DNA from: Fidelibacterota bacterium
Lineage (GTDB): Bacteria; Marinisomatota; Marinisomatia; Marinisomatales; Marinisomataceae
Direction: 5' to 3'
Assembly (NCBI GenBank): GCA_012963075.1
Contig: DTWI01000208.1
Location: forward strand, 1 to 8,452
Length of the DNA: 8,452 nt
In this document: positions 1 to 5,582 of the stretch, piece by piece
Layout: every line of letters begins with the position of its first letter
How positions within the stretch are numbered: the first letter of the stretch is position 1
Program-made: the position numbers and the translations under genes
Notes under the pieces: model-generated
Seen by the model: the letters and a program-made list of their open reading frames with translations, nothing else
Database searches by the model: none
Told to the model about the DNA's origin: nothing

Positions 1-1437
1 TATTTCTATAATAAAATAGGTTTAAATTTTGAAGAATCAGTTCGTGCATCTTTACAACGAGTAGACGGTGCATACGGAATTGTTGTTTTAAACTCAGATG
101 AACCCGATATGATGGTTGCTGCTAGAAGCGGAAGTCCCCTAGTATTGGGAATCAAAGACCATGAATTTTTCTTAGCTAGTGATATTTCTCCAATTATCAA
201 ACATACCAAACAAATTATATATCTTGATGAGAAAGAAATGGTCATTCTTGAAGGAAAGAATTATGAGATTAAATCTGTTGATACAAACTTAAGTCTTTCA
301 AAAGAAATTAAAATTATCGATCACAAAATTCAGGACTTTGAAAAAGGAAGCTTTAAATATTTCATGCATAAGGAAATTCATGACCAAAATCATTCTATTA
401 CTGATACATTAAAAGGCAGAACTAATGATCATGATATTCTTTTACATGGTTTGTCAAAGTATTGGAATGATATTAAAGAAGCTAATCAAATATACATTAC
501 TGCGTGTGGTACATCTTGGCATGCGGGCCTTATTGGAAAAAATGTAATTGAACAATTCGCAAAAGTGCCTATTCACGTTGAATATGCATCTGAGTTTAGG
601 TATAATGATGTTATCTTTGATAATAAAACGGTTGTAATTGCTATTTCTCAATCAGGAGAAACAGCAGATACGCTTGCAGCTGTTAATAAAGCGAATGATG
701 TTGGTGCAATTACAATTGGAATTTGTAATGTTCCTGGAAGTTCTATAGCGAGAGCTACAGATTGTGGGGTATATACGCGATGTGGACATGAAATAGGGGT
801 TGCATCAACTAAAGCATTTACGGCACAAATAGTTATTCTTTATTTATTTGCTTTAAAATTAGCTTCTTCTAAGAAGACGATTAATTTACAAGTTGTATTG
901 AAAGTTTTCCACAGCAATTTTAGAGACTTAAATAAACAAGTACAGAATGTCTTACGTAGGGAGAAATATATTAAAAAAATTGCATTAAAATATAAAAACG
1001 CTTCAAGTTTTCTTTATTTAGGAAGAGGATTGAATTTTCCTATTGCGCTGGAAGGTGCCTTAAAATTAAAAGAAATATCTTATATCCATGCCGAAGGTTA
1101 TCCAGCTGCAGAAATGAAACATGGCCCCATTGCTTTAGTAGATAAACATATGCCCGTTATTTTTATAGCCCCAAAAGACAGAACATATAATAAAATTGTA
1201 TCAAATATTGAAGAGGTCAAAGCTAGAAAAGGAAAAATTATTATTATTACCGATTCTAAATCAAAAAGATTAAAAGATTTATCAGATGATTTAATTTTAT
1301 TACCATCTATTAGTCCTTATAGTTTTTCTTTATTGGCAACCATTGTTTTACAATTATTTGCGTTTTTCATTGCCGTAGCCAACAAACATGATGTAGATCA
1401 GCCAAGAAATTTAGCAAAAAGTGTTACTGTCGAGTAG
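1..1437 (+). CDS. glmS: Glutamine--fructose-6-phosphate aminotransferase (isomerizing), 5'-truncated by window edge
   Basis: GlmS is a cytoplasmic enzyme that converts fructose-6-phosphate and glutamine to glucosamine-6-phosphate, the first step towards UDP-GlcNAc. The frame is open from base 1, so the gene starts before the window; 478 residues are visible against about 600-610 in the family. The missing part holds the N-terminal Cys nucleophile. Residues 1 to about 85 are the end of the glutaminase domain (RVDGAYGIVVL, FLASDISPI). The first SIS domain shows ACGTSWHAG (Cys codon at 505), SQSGETADT (from 646) and GHEIGVASTKAFTAQ. The second SIS domain shows LGRGLNFPIALEGALKLKE and AEMKHGP. 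The C-terminal tail DQPRNLAKSVTVE carries the lysine (codon 1417-1419) that corresponds to the catalytic Lys603 of E. coli GlmS, so the enzyme looks intact. The last 18 bases are repeated twice downstream (see repeats). An ATG at 109 is internal and not the true start. Confidence 0.97.
   Translation, partial: YFYNKIGLNFEESVRASLQRVDGAYGIVVLNSDEPDMMVAARSGSPLVLGIKDHEFFLASDISPIIKHTKQIIYLDEKEMVILEGKNYEIKSVDTNLSLSKEIKIIDHKIQDFEKGSFKYFMHKEIHDQNHSITDTLKGRTNDHDILLHGLSKYWNDIKEANQIYITACGTSWHAGLIGKNVIEQFAKVPIHVEYASEFRYNDVIFDNKTVVIAISQSGETADTLAAVNKANDVGAITIGICNVPGSSIARATDCGVYTRCGHEIGVASTKAFTAQIVILYLFALKLASSKKTINLQVVLKVFHSNFRDLNKQVQNVLRREKYIKKIALKYKNASSFLYLGRGLNFPIALEGALKLKEISYIHAEGYPAAEMKHGPIALVDKHMPVIFIAPKDRTYNKIVSNIEEVKARKGKIIIITDSKSKRLKDLSDDLILLPSISPYSFSLLATIVLQLFAFFIAVANKHDVDQPRNLAKSVTVE
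1420..1437 (+). repeat. glmS 3'-end repeat, copy 1 (functional glmS terminus)
   Basis: This 18-base stretch reads agt gtt act gtc gag tag and encodes SVTVE-stop, the end of the intact glmS. It matches each of the two downstream copies (1989-2006 and 2360-2377) at 14 of 18 positions. Most differences are at third codon positions or in the stop codon. This is the copy currently used by glmS. Confidence 0.8.
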
Positions 1438-1450
1438 TTTCGGGTAGATT
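1437..1450 (+). repeat. Left arm of a perfect 14-bp inverted repeat
   Basis: The sequence gtttcgggtagatt begins on the last base of the glmS stop codon. Its exact reverse complement, aatctacccgaaac, lies at 1972-1985. The two arms enclose the MORN-repeat gene and its downstream spacer, a 549-bp unit. They are too far apart to be an ordinary terminator hairpin. They resemble the terminal inverted repeats of a small non-autonomous element, but I see no clean target-site duplication directly outside them (gta on the left, gag on the right). Confidence 0.7.
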
Positions 1451-1455
1451 TTTCT

Positions 1456-1854
1456 ATGACTAAAAAAATCAAAGACGGACCATTCAAAACCTACCACGAA
1501 AACGAACAACTCTGGTATCAAGGAACCTACAAAGATGGAAAAATGGATGGACCATTCAAAACCTACCACGACAACGGACAACTCAAATCAGAAGGAACCT
1601 TCAAAGATGATAAAATAGATGGACTTTGGAAATACTACTACGACAACGGACAACTCAGATCAGAAAGAACCTTCAAAGATGATAAACGAGATGGACCATT
1701 CAAAGTCTACAACGACAACGGACAACTCAGATTAGAAGGAACCTACAAAGATAGAAAAATGGATGGACCATTCAAAACCTACCACGACAACGGACAACTC
1801 AAAGAAGAAGAAACCTACAAAGATGGTGAACTCATCGATTTCAAAGAATACTAA
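1456..1854 (+). CDS. MORN/YwqK-like repeat protein (five 24-residue repeats)
   Basis: This 132-residue protein is almost entirely tandem repeats. After MTKKIKD come five 24-residue units with the core GPFKTYHDNGQL..EGTYKDGKMD, then a short tail ending DFKEY. The pattern is that of MORN-variant proteins, often annotated as YwqK-family antitoxins, which fold as beta-hairpin repeats. Their function is poorly known, and I see no toxin partner here. There is no signal peptide or membrane segment, so it is probably cytoplasmic. It starts 18 bases after the glmS stop with no Shine-Dalgarno. Codon use differs sharply from the neighbours: 11 of 12 Tyr codons are TAC, all Asn codons are AAC, and Phe is TTC, while glmS prefers TAT, AAT and TTT. 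The + strand is poor in T. Codon use, repeats and flanking inverted repeats all suggest an acquired gene. Confidence 0.85.
   Translation: MTKKIKDGPFKTYHENEQLWYQGTYKDGKMDGPFKTYHDNGQLKSEGTFKDDKIDGLWKYYYDNGQLRSERTFKDDKRDGPFKVYNDNGQLRLEGTYKDRKMDGPFKTYHDNGQLKEEETYKDGELIDFKEY
1477..1836 (+). repeat. Five tandem 72-bp in-frame repeats
   Basis: The units are 1477-1548, 1549-1620, 1621-1692, 1693-1764 and 1765-1836, each encoding 24 residues. Units 2 and 5 are identical over their first 39 bases. Unit 3 is the most divergent, reading GLWKYYYDNGQL in place of GPFKTYHDNGQL. High nucleotide identity between units in a whole number of codons would let copy number change by slippage or recombination without breaking the frame. 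By hand count unit 2 has 28 G/C in 72 bases. Confidence 0.9.
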
Positions 1855-2005
1855 TCCCTTTTTTCTCCAAACTTGAATTCTTTTTTTATAACTTTGGTAA
1901 TAATAGAAAACTTATAAGAAACAAATTGATTACTTTGAACATAATAACTAATAATGAGAATGGGTTTAACCAATCTACCCGAAACGAGAGTGATACTGTA
2001 GAATA
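1855..2005 (+). other. Spacer after the MORN-repeat gene; no clear terminator
   Basis: This 151-bp AT-rich spacer has two T runs (about 1858-1864 and 1880-1887) but no stem before them, so I cannot call a terminator. Its 3' end holds the right arm of the 14-bp inverted repeat and then copy 2 of the glmS end. Read in the frame of copy 2, codons from 1953 give NENGFNQSTRNESDTVE-stop, which loosely resembles the glmS tail NKHDVDQPRNLAKSVTVE-stop if small gaps are allowed. It may therefore include a longer decayed glmS tail. I see no reliable RNA gene. Confidence 0.45.
1972..1985 (-). repeat. Right arm of the perfect 14-bp inverted repeat
   Basis: The sequence aatctacccgaaac is the exact reverse complement of 1437-1450. 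It lies three bases before copy 2 of the glmS end, so the right border of the MORN-bearing unit sits next to a repeated glmS terminus, just as the left border sits at the real one. Confidence 0.7.
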
Positions 2006-2006
2006 A
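1989..2006 (+). pseudogene. glmS 3'-end repeat, copy 2 (remnant)
   Basis: The bases agt gat act gta gaa taa read SDTVE-stop. They match the true glmS end at 14 of 18 positions and copy 3 at 14 of 18. The upstream codons lack the intact LAK motif with the catalytic lysine, so this is a remnant and not a working terminus. Its TAA stop shares a base with the ATG of the following small membrane ORF (taATG), a junction like the coupled one at copy 3. Confidence 0.65.
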
Positions 2007-2218
2007 TGAAAACCTTTAATTTTTTGTTAATATGGATATTTGGATTTTTTGTATTGTTATCTTTTGATTTATTTATGGAAGGTATTGTTTTTGAATGGTT
2101 GGATTGGAATGGAACAACAAAAAATGATTGGTTTTTTGTTTTATGGTGGGGAGTAGTAGTCGTTTGGTTTTTATATGGAATTTATAATTTTTATCTAAGA
2201 TTTAACGAAGATAGTTGA
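2006..2218 (+). CDS. Small two-helix membrane protein, unknown function
   Basis: This 70-residue ORF encodes a very hydrophobic, Trp- and Phe-rich protein. One membrane helix spans about residues 5-27 and a second about residues 42-62. They are joined by a polar loop (WNGTTKNDW) and followed by a charged tail ending RFNEDS. The first helix could be read as a signal anchor. I do not recognise a family. The start ATG overlaps the stop of the glmS remnant, with no good Shine-Dalgarno. It lies alone in the second inserted segment between two glmS-end repeats. The hydrophobic pattern and continuous frame support a real gene, but T-rich DNA can give hydrophobic ORFs by chance. Confidence 0.5.
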   Translation: MKTFNFLLIWIFGFFVLLSFDLFMEGIVFEWLDWNGTTKNDWFFVLWWGVVVVWFLYGIYNFYLRFNEDS

Positions 2219-2373
2219 TTACTCAAACCCCAACCGAAACCCTTTATAGTCCCAATTAATCAGTTTTTTATTAAATTGGTATTTATTAGGTTGAAAACAA
2301 TATGAAACTGATAACTCAAAGAATAAGTAGGGACTTTTTTTCACCCTACAATAACCTATAGTGTGACTGTAGA
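2219..2373 (+). other. Spacer between the small membrane ORF and the LpoA-like gene
   Basis: This 155-bp stretch has no convincing + strand gene. It contains weak inverted repeats (atcagttt at 2259-2266 with aaactgat at 2305-2312) and one stronger GC-rich hairpin at 2327-2349. It ends in copy 3 of the glmS terminus. A minus-strand frame crosses it but runs into the start of the downstream gene and looks like a shadow. Confidence 0.4.
2327..2349 (+). other. Short GC-rich hairpin with a T-rich loop
   Basis: The arms gtaggg (2327-2332) and ccctac (2344-2349) can form a perfect 6-bp stem. The 11-base loop contains seven T residues. The T run is inside the loop and not after the stem, so it is not a standard intrinsic terminator. 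It lies 11 bases before copy 3 of the glmS end and may be a border structure of the second inserted segment. Confidence 0.4.
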
Positions 2374-2377
2374 GTGA
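2360..2377 (+). pseudogene. glmS 3'-end repeat, copy 3 (remnant, probably the ancestral glmS end)
   Basis: The bases agt gtg act gta gag tga encode SVTVE-stop, the same peptide as the real glmS end, with wobble differences and TGA in place of TAG. The final GTGA contains the GTG start of the LpoA-like gene, a classic four-base coupled junction. This is what an original glmS/LpoA-like overlap would look like after the rest of glmS was separated from it by insertion. Confidence 0.7.
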
Positions 2378-4200
2378 AAAGATTATTAATAATTTTATTT
2401 TTCTCAATTGTATTGAGTCAAGAAGGAAATTCTGCCTATCTAAGATTAGAATTAGAGAATGCTATAAAAGATATTAATGCAAGACGATTCGATAGTGCAA
2501 TTTCACGAATTGAAAATACTAATTTTTTAGATTCAGAATATCTGAATCACTCTTTAATTCTTAAGATGAAAGCACTGCGTGGTATTAATGCTATAGATCA
2601 ATCTTTATTTGTTGCGAAACAAATTAATAGAAATGGCTTAAATGCAAATCTTCAAACAATATATAGCTTAGAACTTGGAGATATTTTCTCTGAAATGGGA
2701 TTATTTGATGAATCATTTGAACACTATCTTAGTGCAAGGAAATCAAATATTGACACAAAGGCTAATAAAAGAATAAATCAAAGATTAAATAAATTGTTAA
2801 AAATGAATCTTAGCGAAGAAAATTTTTTATCTTTACAATTATTAGAAACTGATTTAACTAATTTAAATATACTAAAGCTTGCACATTCTTTTTTATTAGC
2901 TAGGAATCAATCAGAAAATTGGAAAAATGTATTTTCTTCAGTGGATTATTCCATGTTATCTAGGGAATTTAAATCTTCTTACAACTATCTAAAGAAAAAT
3001 ATGCCATACGATAATTATTCTATAGCAAAAATTGGAGTAGTTTTACCTCTAAGTGGAGATAATTCAGAATATGCACAAGCTTTTCTCTCAGGACTTCAAA
3101 AAGGGAGTGAATTATTAAAGAGCAAGAATAAAACTTCCTATGTTATTTATGATAATCGAGGAAGTCAATTAAGTACAATTAAGGCATTTAATGAACTTTA
3201 TTCTTTTCATAAAGTAGATGCAATCATAGGCCCTACTAATAGTAAAAATTTAATATCAGGAGCAACAGCTTTATCAAAGTCTGAAATACCAATCTTTGCA
3301 CCTGGATCAATTGATGAAGATATCCATTCTATCAATAGCAATGTTCATTTATTGAATTCTTCTCTTGATTATAAAAATGAAATTTTAGCTAATCATATGA
3401 TTAACAACCTTCAGTTAGAGAAAATTGCAATTATTGCCCCTAAAACAAATGATGGAATCAAAGAAGTTGATTCATTTTTAGAGCAAATGAATAGACTAAA
3501 TAAAGAGCCAGTATCAATTCAGTGGTACGAAAACACTGAACCAGTAGATTTAAGAGGTATTTTTACAGAATTAAGAGAAGTAGCATGGGAGATTCAACAC
3601 GCAGATGAATACAAAGAATTTTTGGGAATAGATATCGATATTCTTGATGCAATGTTTGATTTTGATTCAGACGATGTTTATGATATGTTTGATTTTAATA
3701 ACCAAGAGGAAGAGATTGATTCAACGAAAGTGATTCTAGATGTAATTGATGGTGTATTTTTGCCGTTATCTGGTGAAGGATTGACATATGTAGGTACGCA
3801 AATTGCTCTTGCAAATTTGGAAACACAGTTTTTTGGTAATGAGCTATGGTTAGACTTAGATTTTATAAATCAAGAGAATATATCCTCGCATATTATTGGA
3901 ATGTATTTTATCAGTAGTTTTCTACCTAATTATAGAGTTGGTAATCAATTTGATTACAATCCGAAATTAAATAATGCTTTCCATTATGGTCTTGATTTAT
4001 CTCGTTTTATTAATTCTACAATAGAAGATGATAAAAGTTTTAACATGTCCAATCAAAATTCGAATAAATATTCTTACACCAGAAAGTTTGATTTTAGTTC
4101 GGGTAAAGTAAATACAGATATTAACTTATTTAAATATTCAAACAGACGATTAATTAAAACTGAAATTATCAATAATCCAACTAATTCACATGTTGATTGA
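2374..4200 (+). CDS. LpoA-like secreted protein: TPR region plus periplasmic-binding (type 1) domain
   Basis: This 608-residue protein starts with a hydrophobic export signal (MKRLLIILFFSIVLS); there is no lipobox Cys, so it is probably soluble in the periplasm. Residues about 22-210 are helical and look like TPR repeats (for example SLELGDIFSEMGLFDESFEHYL). From about 217 the type 1 periplasmic-binding fold begins: IAKIGVVLPLSGDNSEYAQAFLSGLQKG, then VDAIIGPTNS, IPIFAPGS and LEKIAIIAP. TPR plus this fold is the layout of LpoA, the outer-membrane activator of PBP1A, and of related ABC-type binding proteins. The position by glmS, pgeF and uppP favours an envelope role, but activation of a synthase is inference. 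Residues about 409-450 form an unusual acidic insert. The GTG start is chosen because the signal peptide follows directly and it overlaps the glmS-like TGA. Confidence 0.8.
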   Translation: MKRLLIILFFSIVLSQEGNSAYLRLELENAIKDINARRFDSAISRIENTNFLDSEYLNHSLILKMKALRGINAIDQSLFVAKQINRNGLNANLQTIYSLELGDIFSEMGLFDESFEHYLSARKSNIDTKANKRINQRLNKLLKMNLSEENFLSLQLLETDLTNLNILKLAHSFLLARNQSENWKNVFSSVDYSMLSREFKSSYNYLKKNMPYDNYSIAKIGVVLPLSGDNSEYAQAFLSGLQKGSELLKSKNKTSYVIYDNRGSQLSTIKAFNELYSFHKVDAIIGPTNSKNLISGATALSKSEIPIFAPGSIDEDIHSINSNVHLLNSSLDYKNEILANHMINNLQLEKIAIIAPKTNDGIKEVDSFLEQMNRLNKEPVSIQWYENTEPVDLRGIFTELREVAWEIQHADEYKEFLGIDIDILDAMFDFDSDDVYDMFDFNNQEEEIDSTKVILDVIDGVFLPLSGEGLTYVGTQIALANLETQFFGNELWLDLDFINQENISSHIIGMYFISSFLPNYRVGNQFDYNPKLNNAFHYGLDLSRFINSTIEDDKSFNMSNQNSNKYSYTRKFDFSSGKVNTDINLFKYSNRRLIKTEIINNPTNSHVD

Positions 4201-4816
4201 TTATTCTGAAAAAATAAATGTAAAGAATTTAAATATTTTATTTTCACTATCTAATTTTGCTCAGTCTTTAGAGGATATTTCTGTTATAAGAATGAACCAA
4301 ACTCATTCTAATCAATCAATTTTTTTAAACCAATTTTCTAAACAATATGAATATTCAGATGGCATATTTAGTTCAAATAATCAATTAATTTTAGAAGTAA
4401 GTGTTGCAGATTGTATGCCGATCTTCTTTGCAGACAAAAATAAAAACTTTTTTGGAGTTGTGCATGCAGGTTGGAAAGGTTTAGCCGAAGGTATTATTGA
4501 AAACAGTATTGAATTGCTAATAAACGAAGGTTTTAGATTAGATAGTGTAAAAGTTTTAATTGGTCCATCAATAAGGCAGGATAATTTTGAAGTAAAGAAT
4601 GATGTTGCAGACCTTTTTGATGATAGATTTTCAACATTAAAAGATGGGAAGATTTTTTTAAGTTTACAAAAGATTGCAATGAGTAAATTAAGTGCTTATA
4701 ACATTCATGATGTGATGGATGTAGAAGAGTGTACTTATAATACTCCTACTTACTATTCATATAGGCGAAATAAAACAGAGAAAAGAATGAAAGGAAGAAT
4801 TTATTGGAATGAATGA
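4190..4816 (+). CDS. pgeF: Laccase-domain protein YfiH / peptidoglycan editing factor PgeF
   Basis: This 208-residue protein belongs to the YfiH/LACC1 family. E. coli PgeF is known to correct peptidoglycan precursors carrying L-Ser in place of L-Ala; relatives were first described as polyphenol oxidases and some act on purine nucleosides. The zinc-site residues are all visible: His39 in MNQTHSN, Cys75 in VADCMPI and His92 in VVHAGWKGL. Also present are IGPSI near residue 124 and the C-terminal YYSYRRNKTEKRM motif. At 208 residues it is shorter than the usual 240-260: the N-terminal loop with GGVS and SLNLG motifs is absent, yet the catalytic core is complete. The ATG overlaps the preceding gene by 11 bases, and no ATG lies upstream in the open frame. 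Confidence 0.9.
   Translation: MLIDYSEKINVKNLNILFSLSNFAQSLEDISVIRMNQTHSNQSIFLNQFSKQYEYSDGIFSSNNQLILEVSVADCMPIFFADKNKNFFGVVHAGWKGLAEGIIENSIELLINEGFRLDSVKVLIGPSIRQDNFEVKNDVADLFDDRFSTLKDGKIFLSLQKIAMSKLSAYNIHDVMDVEECTYNTPTYYSYRRNKTEKRMKGRIYWNE
4792..4797 (+). promoter_or_regulatory. Possible Shine-Dalgarno for uppP
   Basis: The purine run aggaag-like sequence (aaggaag around 4791-4797) inside the end of pgeF lies 11 bases before the ATG at 4809. It favours that start over the later in-frame ATG at 4821. Other genes in the window lack such a site and seem to rely on overlap coupling. Confidence 0.4.
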
Positions 4817-5582
4817 ATTAATGAATTATCTAATTTTAGGATTTATTCAAGGTGTTACAGAATTTTTTCCTATAAGTAGTTCTGGTCATTTAGTTTTATT
4901 TGAAGATTTTTTAAAAATTAAGAATGCTGGAGCCTCCGCAGAAATTATTGCGCACTTTGGTACATTGTTTAGCATTATTCTTTTTTATAAAGCGACATTT
5001 TTCTCAAATAAAAATTCTGATGATTTTTTCCATCTAAATACGCTAAAAATGCTTTCTATTTCTACTATTCCAGCTATTTTATGCGGACTATTTTTTGATT
5101 TAGAAGTATTCTTCAATTATGATTCTGTTAAGACCTTTTTAATGGCTAATGGATTGATTTTGTTAGGGCTGAGTAGGTTAAGGGCTAATATGGATAACTC
5201 TTCAATATTCAAGAGTCCTCGTGAATGGAAGTGGAATTATAAAACAGCACTTTTTCTAGGTTTTTTCCAAGCTTTTGCTATGCTACCTGGTATATCAAGA
5301 TCGGGCATGGTGATTAGTTCTGCATTATTTTTTGGTTTAGATAAGAAAAAAGCAATTCAATATGCTTTTTTTATGGTGATACCTGTTATTATACTATCAA
5401 TTTTTTATAAACTATTATTTTTTAATGGTTTTGAAACTATTTCTTTTGAATCAGGATTAGTTTTATTTCTATCTTCATTTGTATTTGGATATCTCAGTTT
5501 AACATTTTTAATCAAATTTCTTGAAAGATTCAGTTTTGCTTGGTTTGGATTATACTGTATAATTATTAGTTTAGTTTTATGA
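4809..5582 (+). CDS. uppP: Undecaprenyl-diphosphatase UppP (BacA)
   Basis: UppP is an integral inner-membrane enzyme that removes a phosphate from undecaprenyl diphosphate, recycling the lipid carrier for peptidoglycan and other envelope polymers. The 257-residue length fits the family (about 260-275). Both signature motifs are present: GVTEFFPISSSGH at residues 15-27 (Glu18, the serine triplet and His27) and PGISRSG at 160-166 (Arg164). About seven to eight hydrophobic helices are visible. The first catalytic-region Glu of E. coli UppP is Gln14 here, a change common in other UppP proteins. The start overlaps pgeF by eight bases. Family members commonly tolerate bacitracin when abundant, but that is family knowledge. 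Confidence 0.95.
   Translation: MNELMNYLILGFIQGVTEFFPISSSGHLVLFEDFLKIKNAGASAEIIAHFGTLFSIILFYKATFFSNKNSDDFFHLNTLKMLSISTIPAILCGLFFDLEVFFNYDSVKTFLMANGLILLGLSRLRANMDNSSIFKSPREWKWNYKTALFLGFFQAFAMLPGISRSGMVISSALFFGLDKKKAIQYAFFMVIPVIILSIFYKLLFFNGFETISFESGLVLFLSSFVFGYLSLTFLIKFLERFSFAWFGLYCIIISLVL

Noticed and set aside
1435..1458. The MORN-repeat gene is in the same frame as glmS after its TAG stop, so amber readthrough could make a fusion
   Set aside because: One frame in three would do this by chance. The glmS tail ends normally, with its catalytic lysine, and no readthrough signal is visible.
1855..1890. T runs after the MORN-repeat gene as an intrinsic terminator
   Set aside because: No stable stem precedes either T run.
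1889..1896. TAACTTTG resembles the Bacteroidetes -7 promoter element TAnnTTTG
   Set aside because: No -33 TTTG element stands at the expected distance, the phylum is uncertain, and such short motifs are common in AT-rich DNA.
1437..1985. Integron cassette with an attC site
   Set aside because: The inverted repeat arms do not show the GTTRRRY-type core, they lie over 500 bases apart, and no integron integrase is present.
2252..2312. Weak inverted repeats (ccaatt with aattgg, atcagttt with aaactgat) as a regulatory RNA or riboswitch
   Set aside because: The stems are short, AT-rich and have bulges or long loops; similar pairs are expected by chance in this composition.
1438..2373. Tn7-type insertion at attTn7 downstream of glmS
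   Set aside because: The site is right in general, but there are no Tn7-like ends or tns genes, and Tn7 does not duplicate the glmS coding end.
2219..2407. Minus-strand open frame of 62 codons across the spacer before the LpoA-like gene
   Set aside because: It runs into the well-supported start and signal peptide of the LpoA-like gene on the other strand, has no recognisable motif and no start context. It ends in GFRLGFE, which vaguely recalls some repeat or sulfatase-modifying family ends, but this is too little to claim a remnant.
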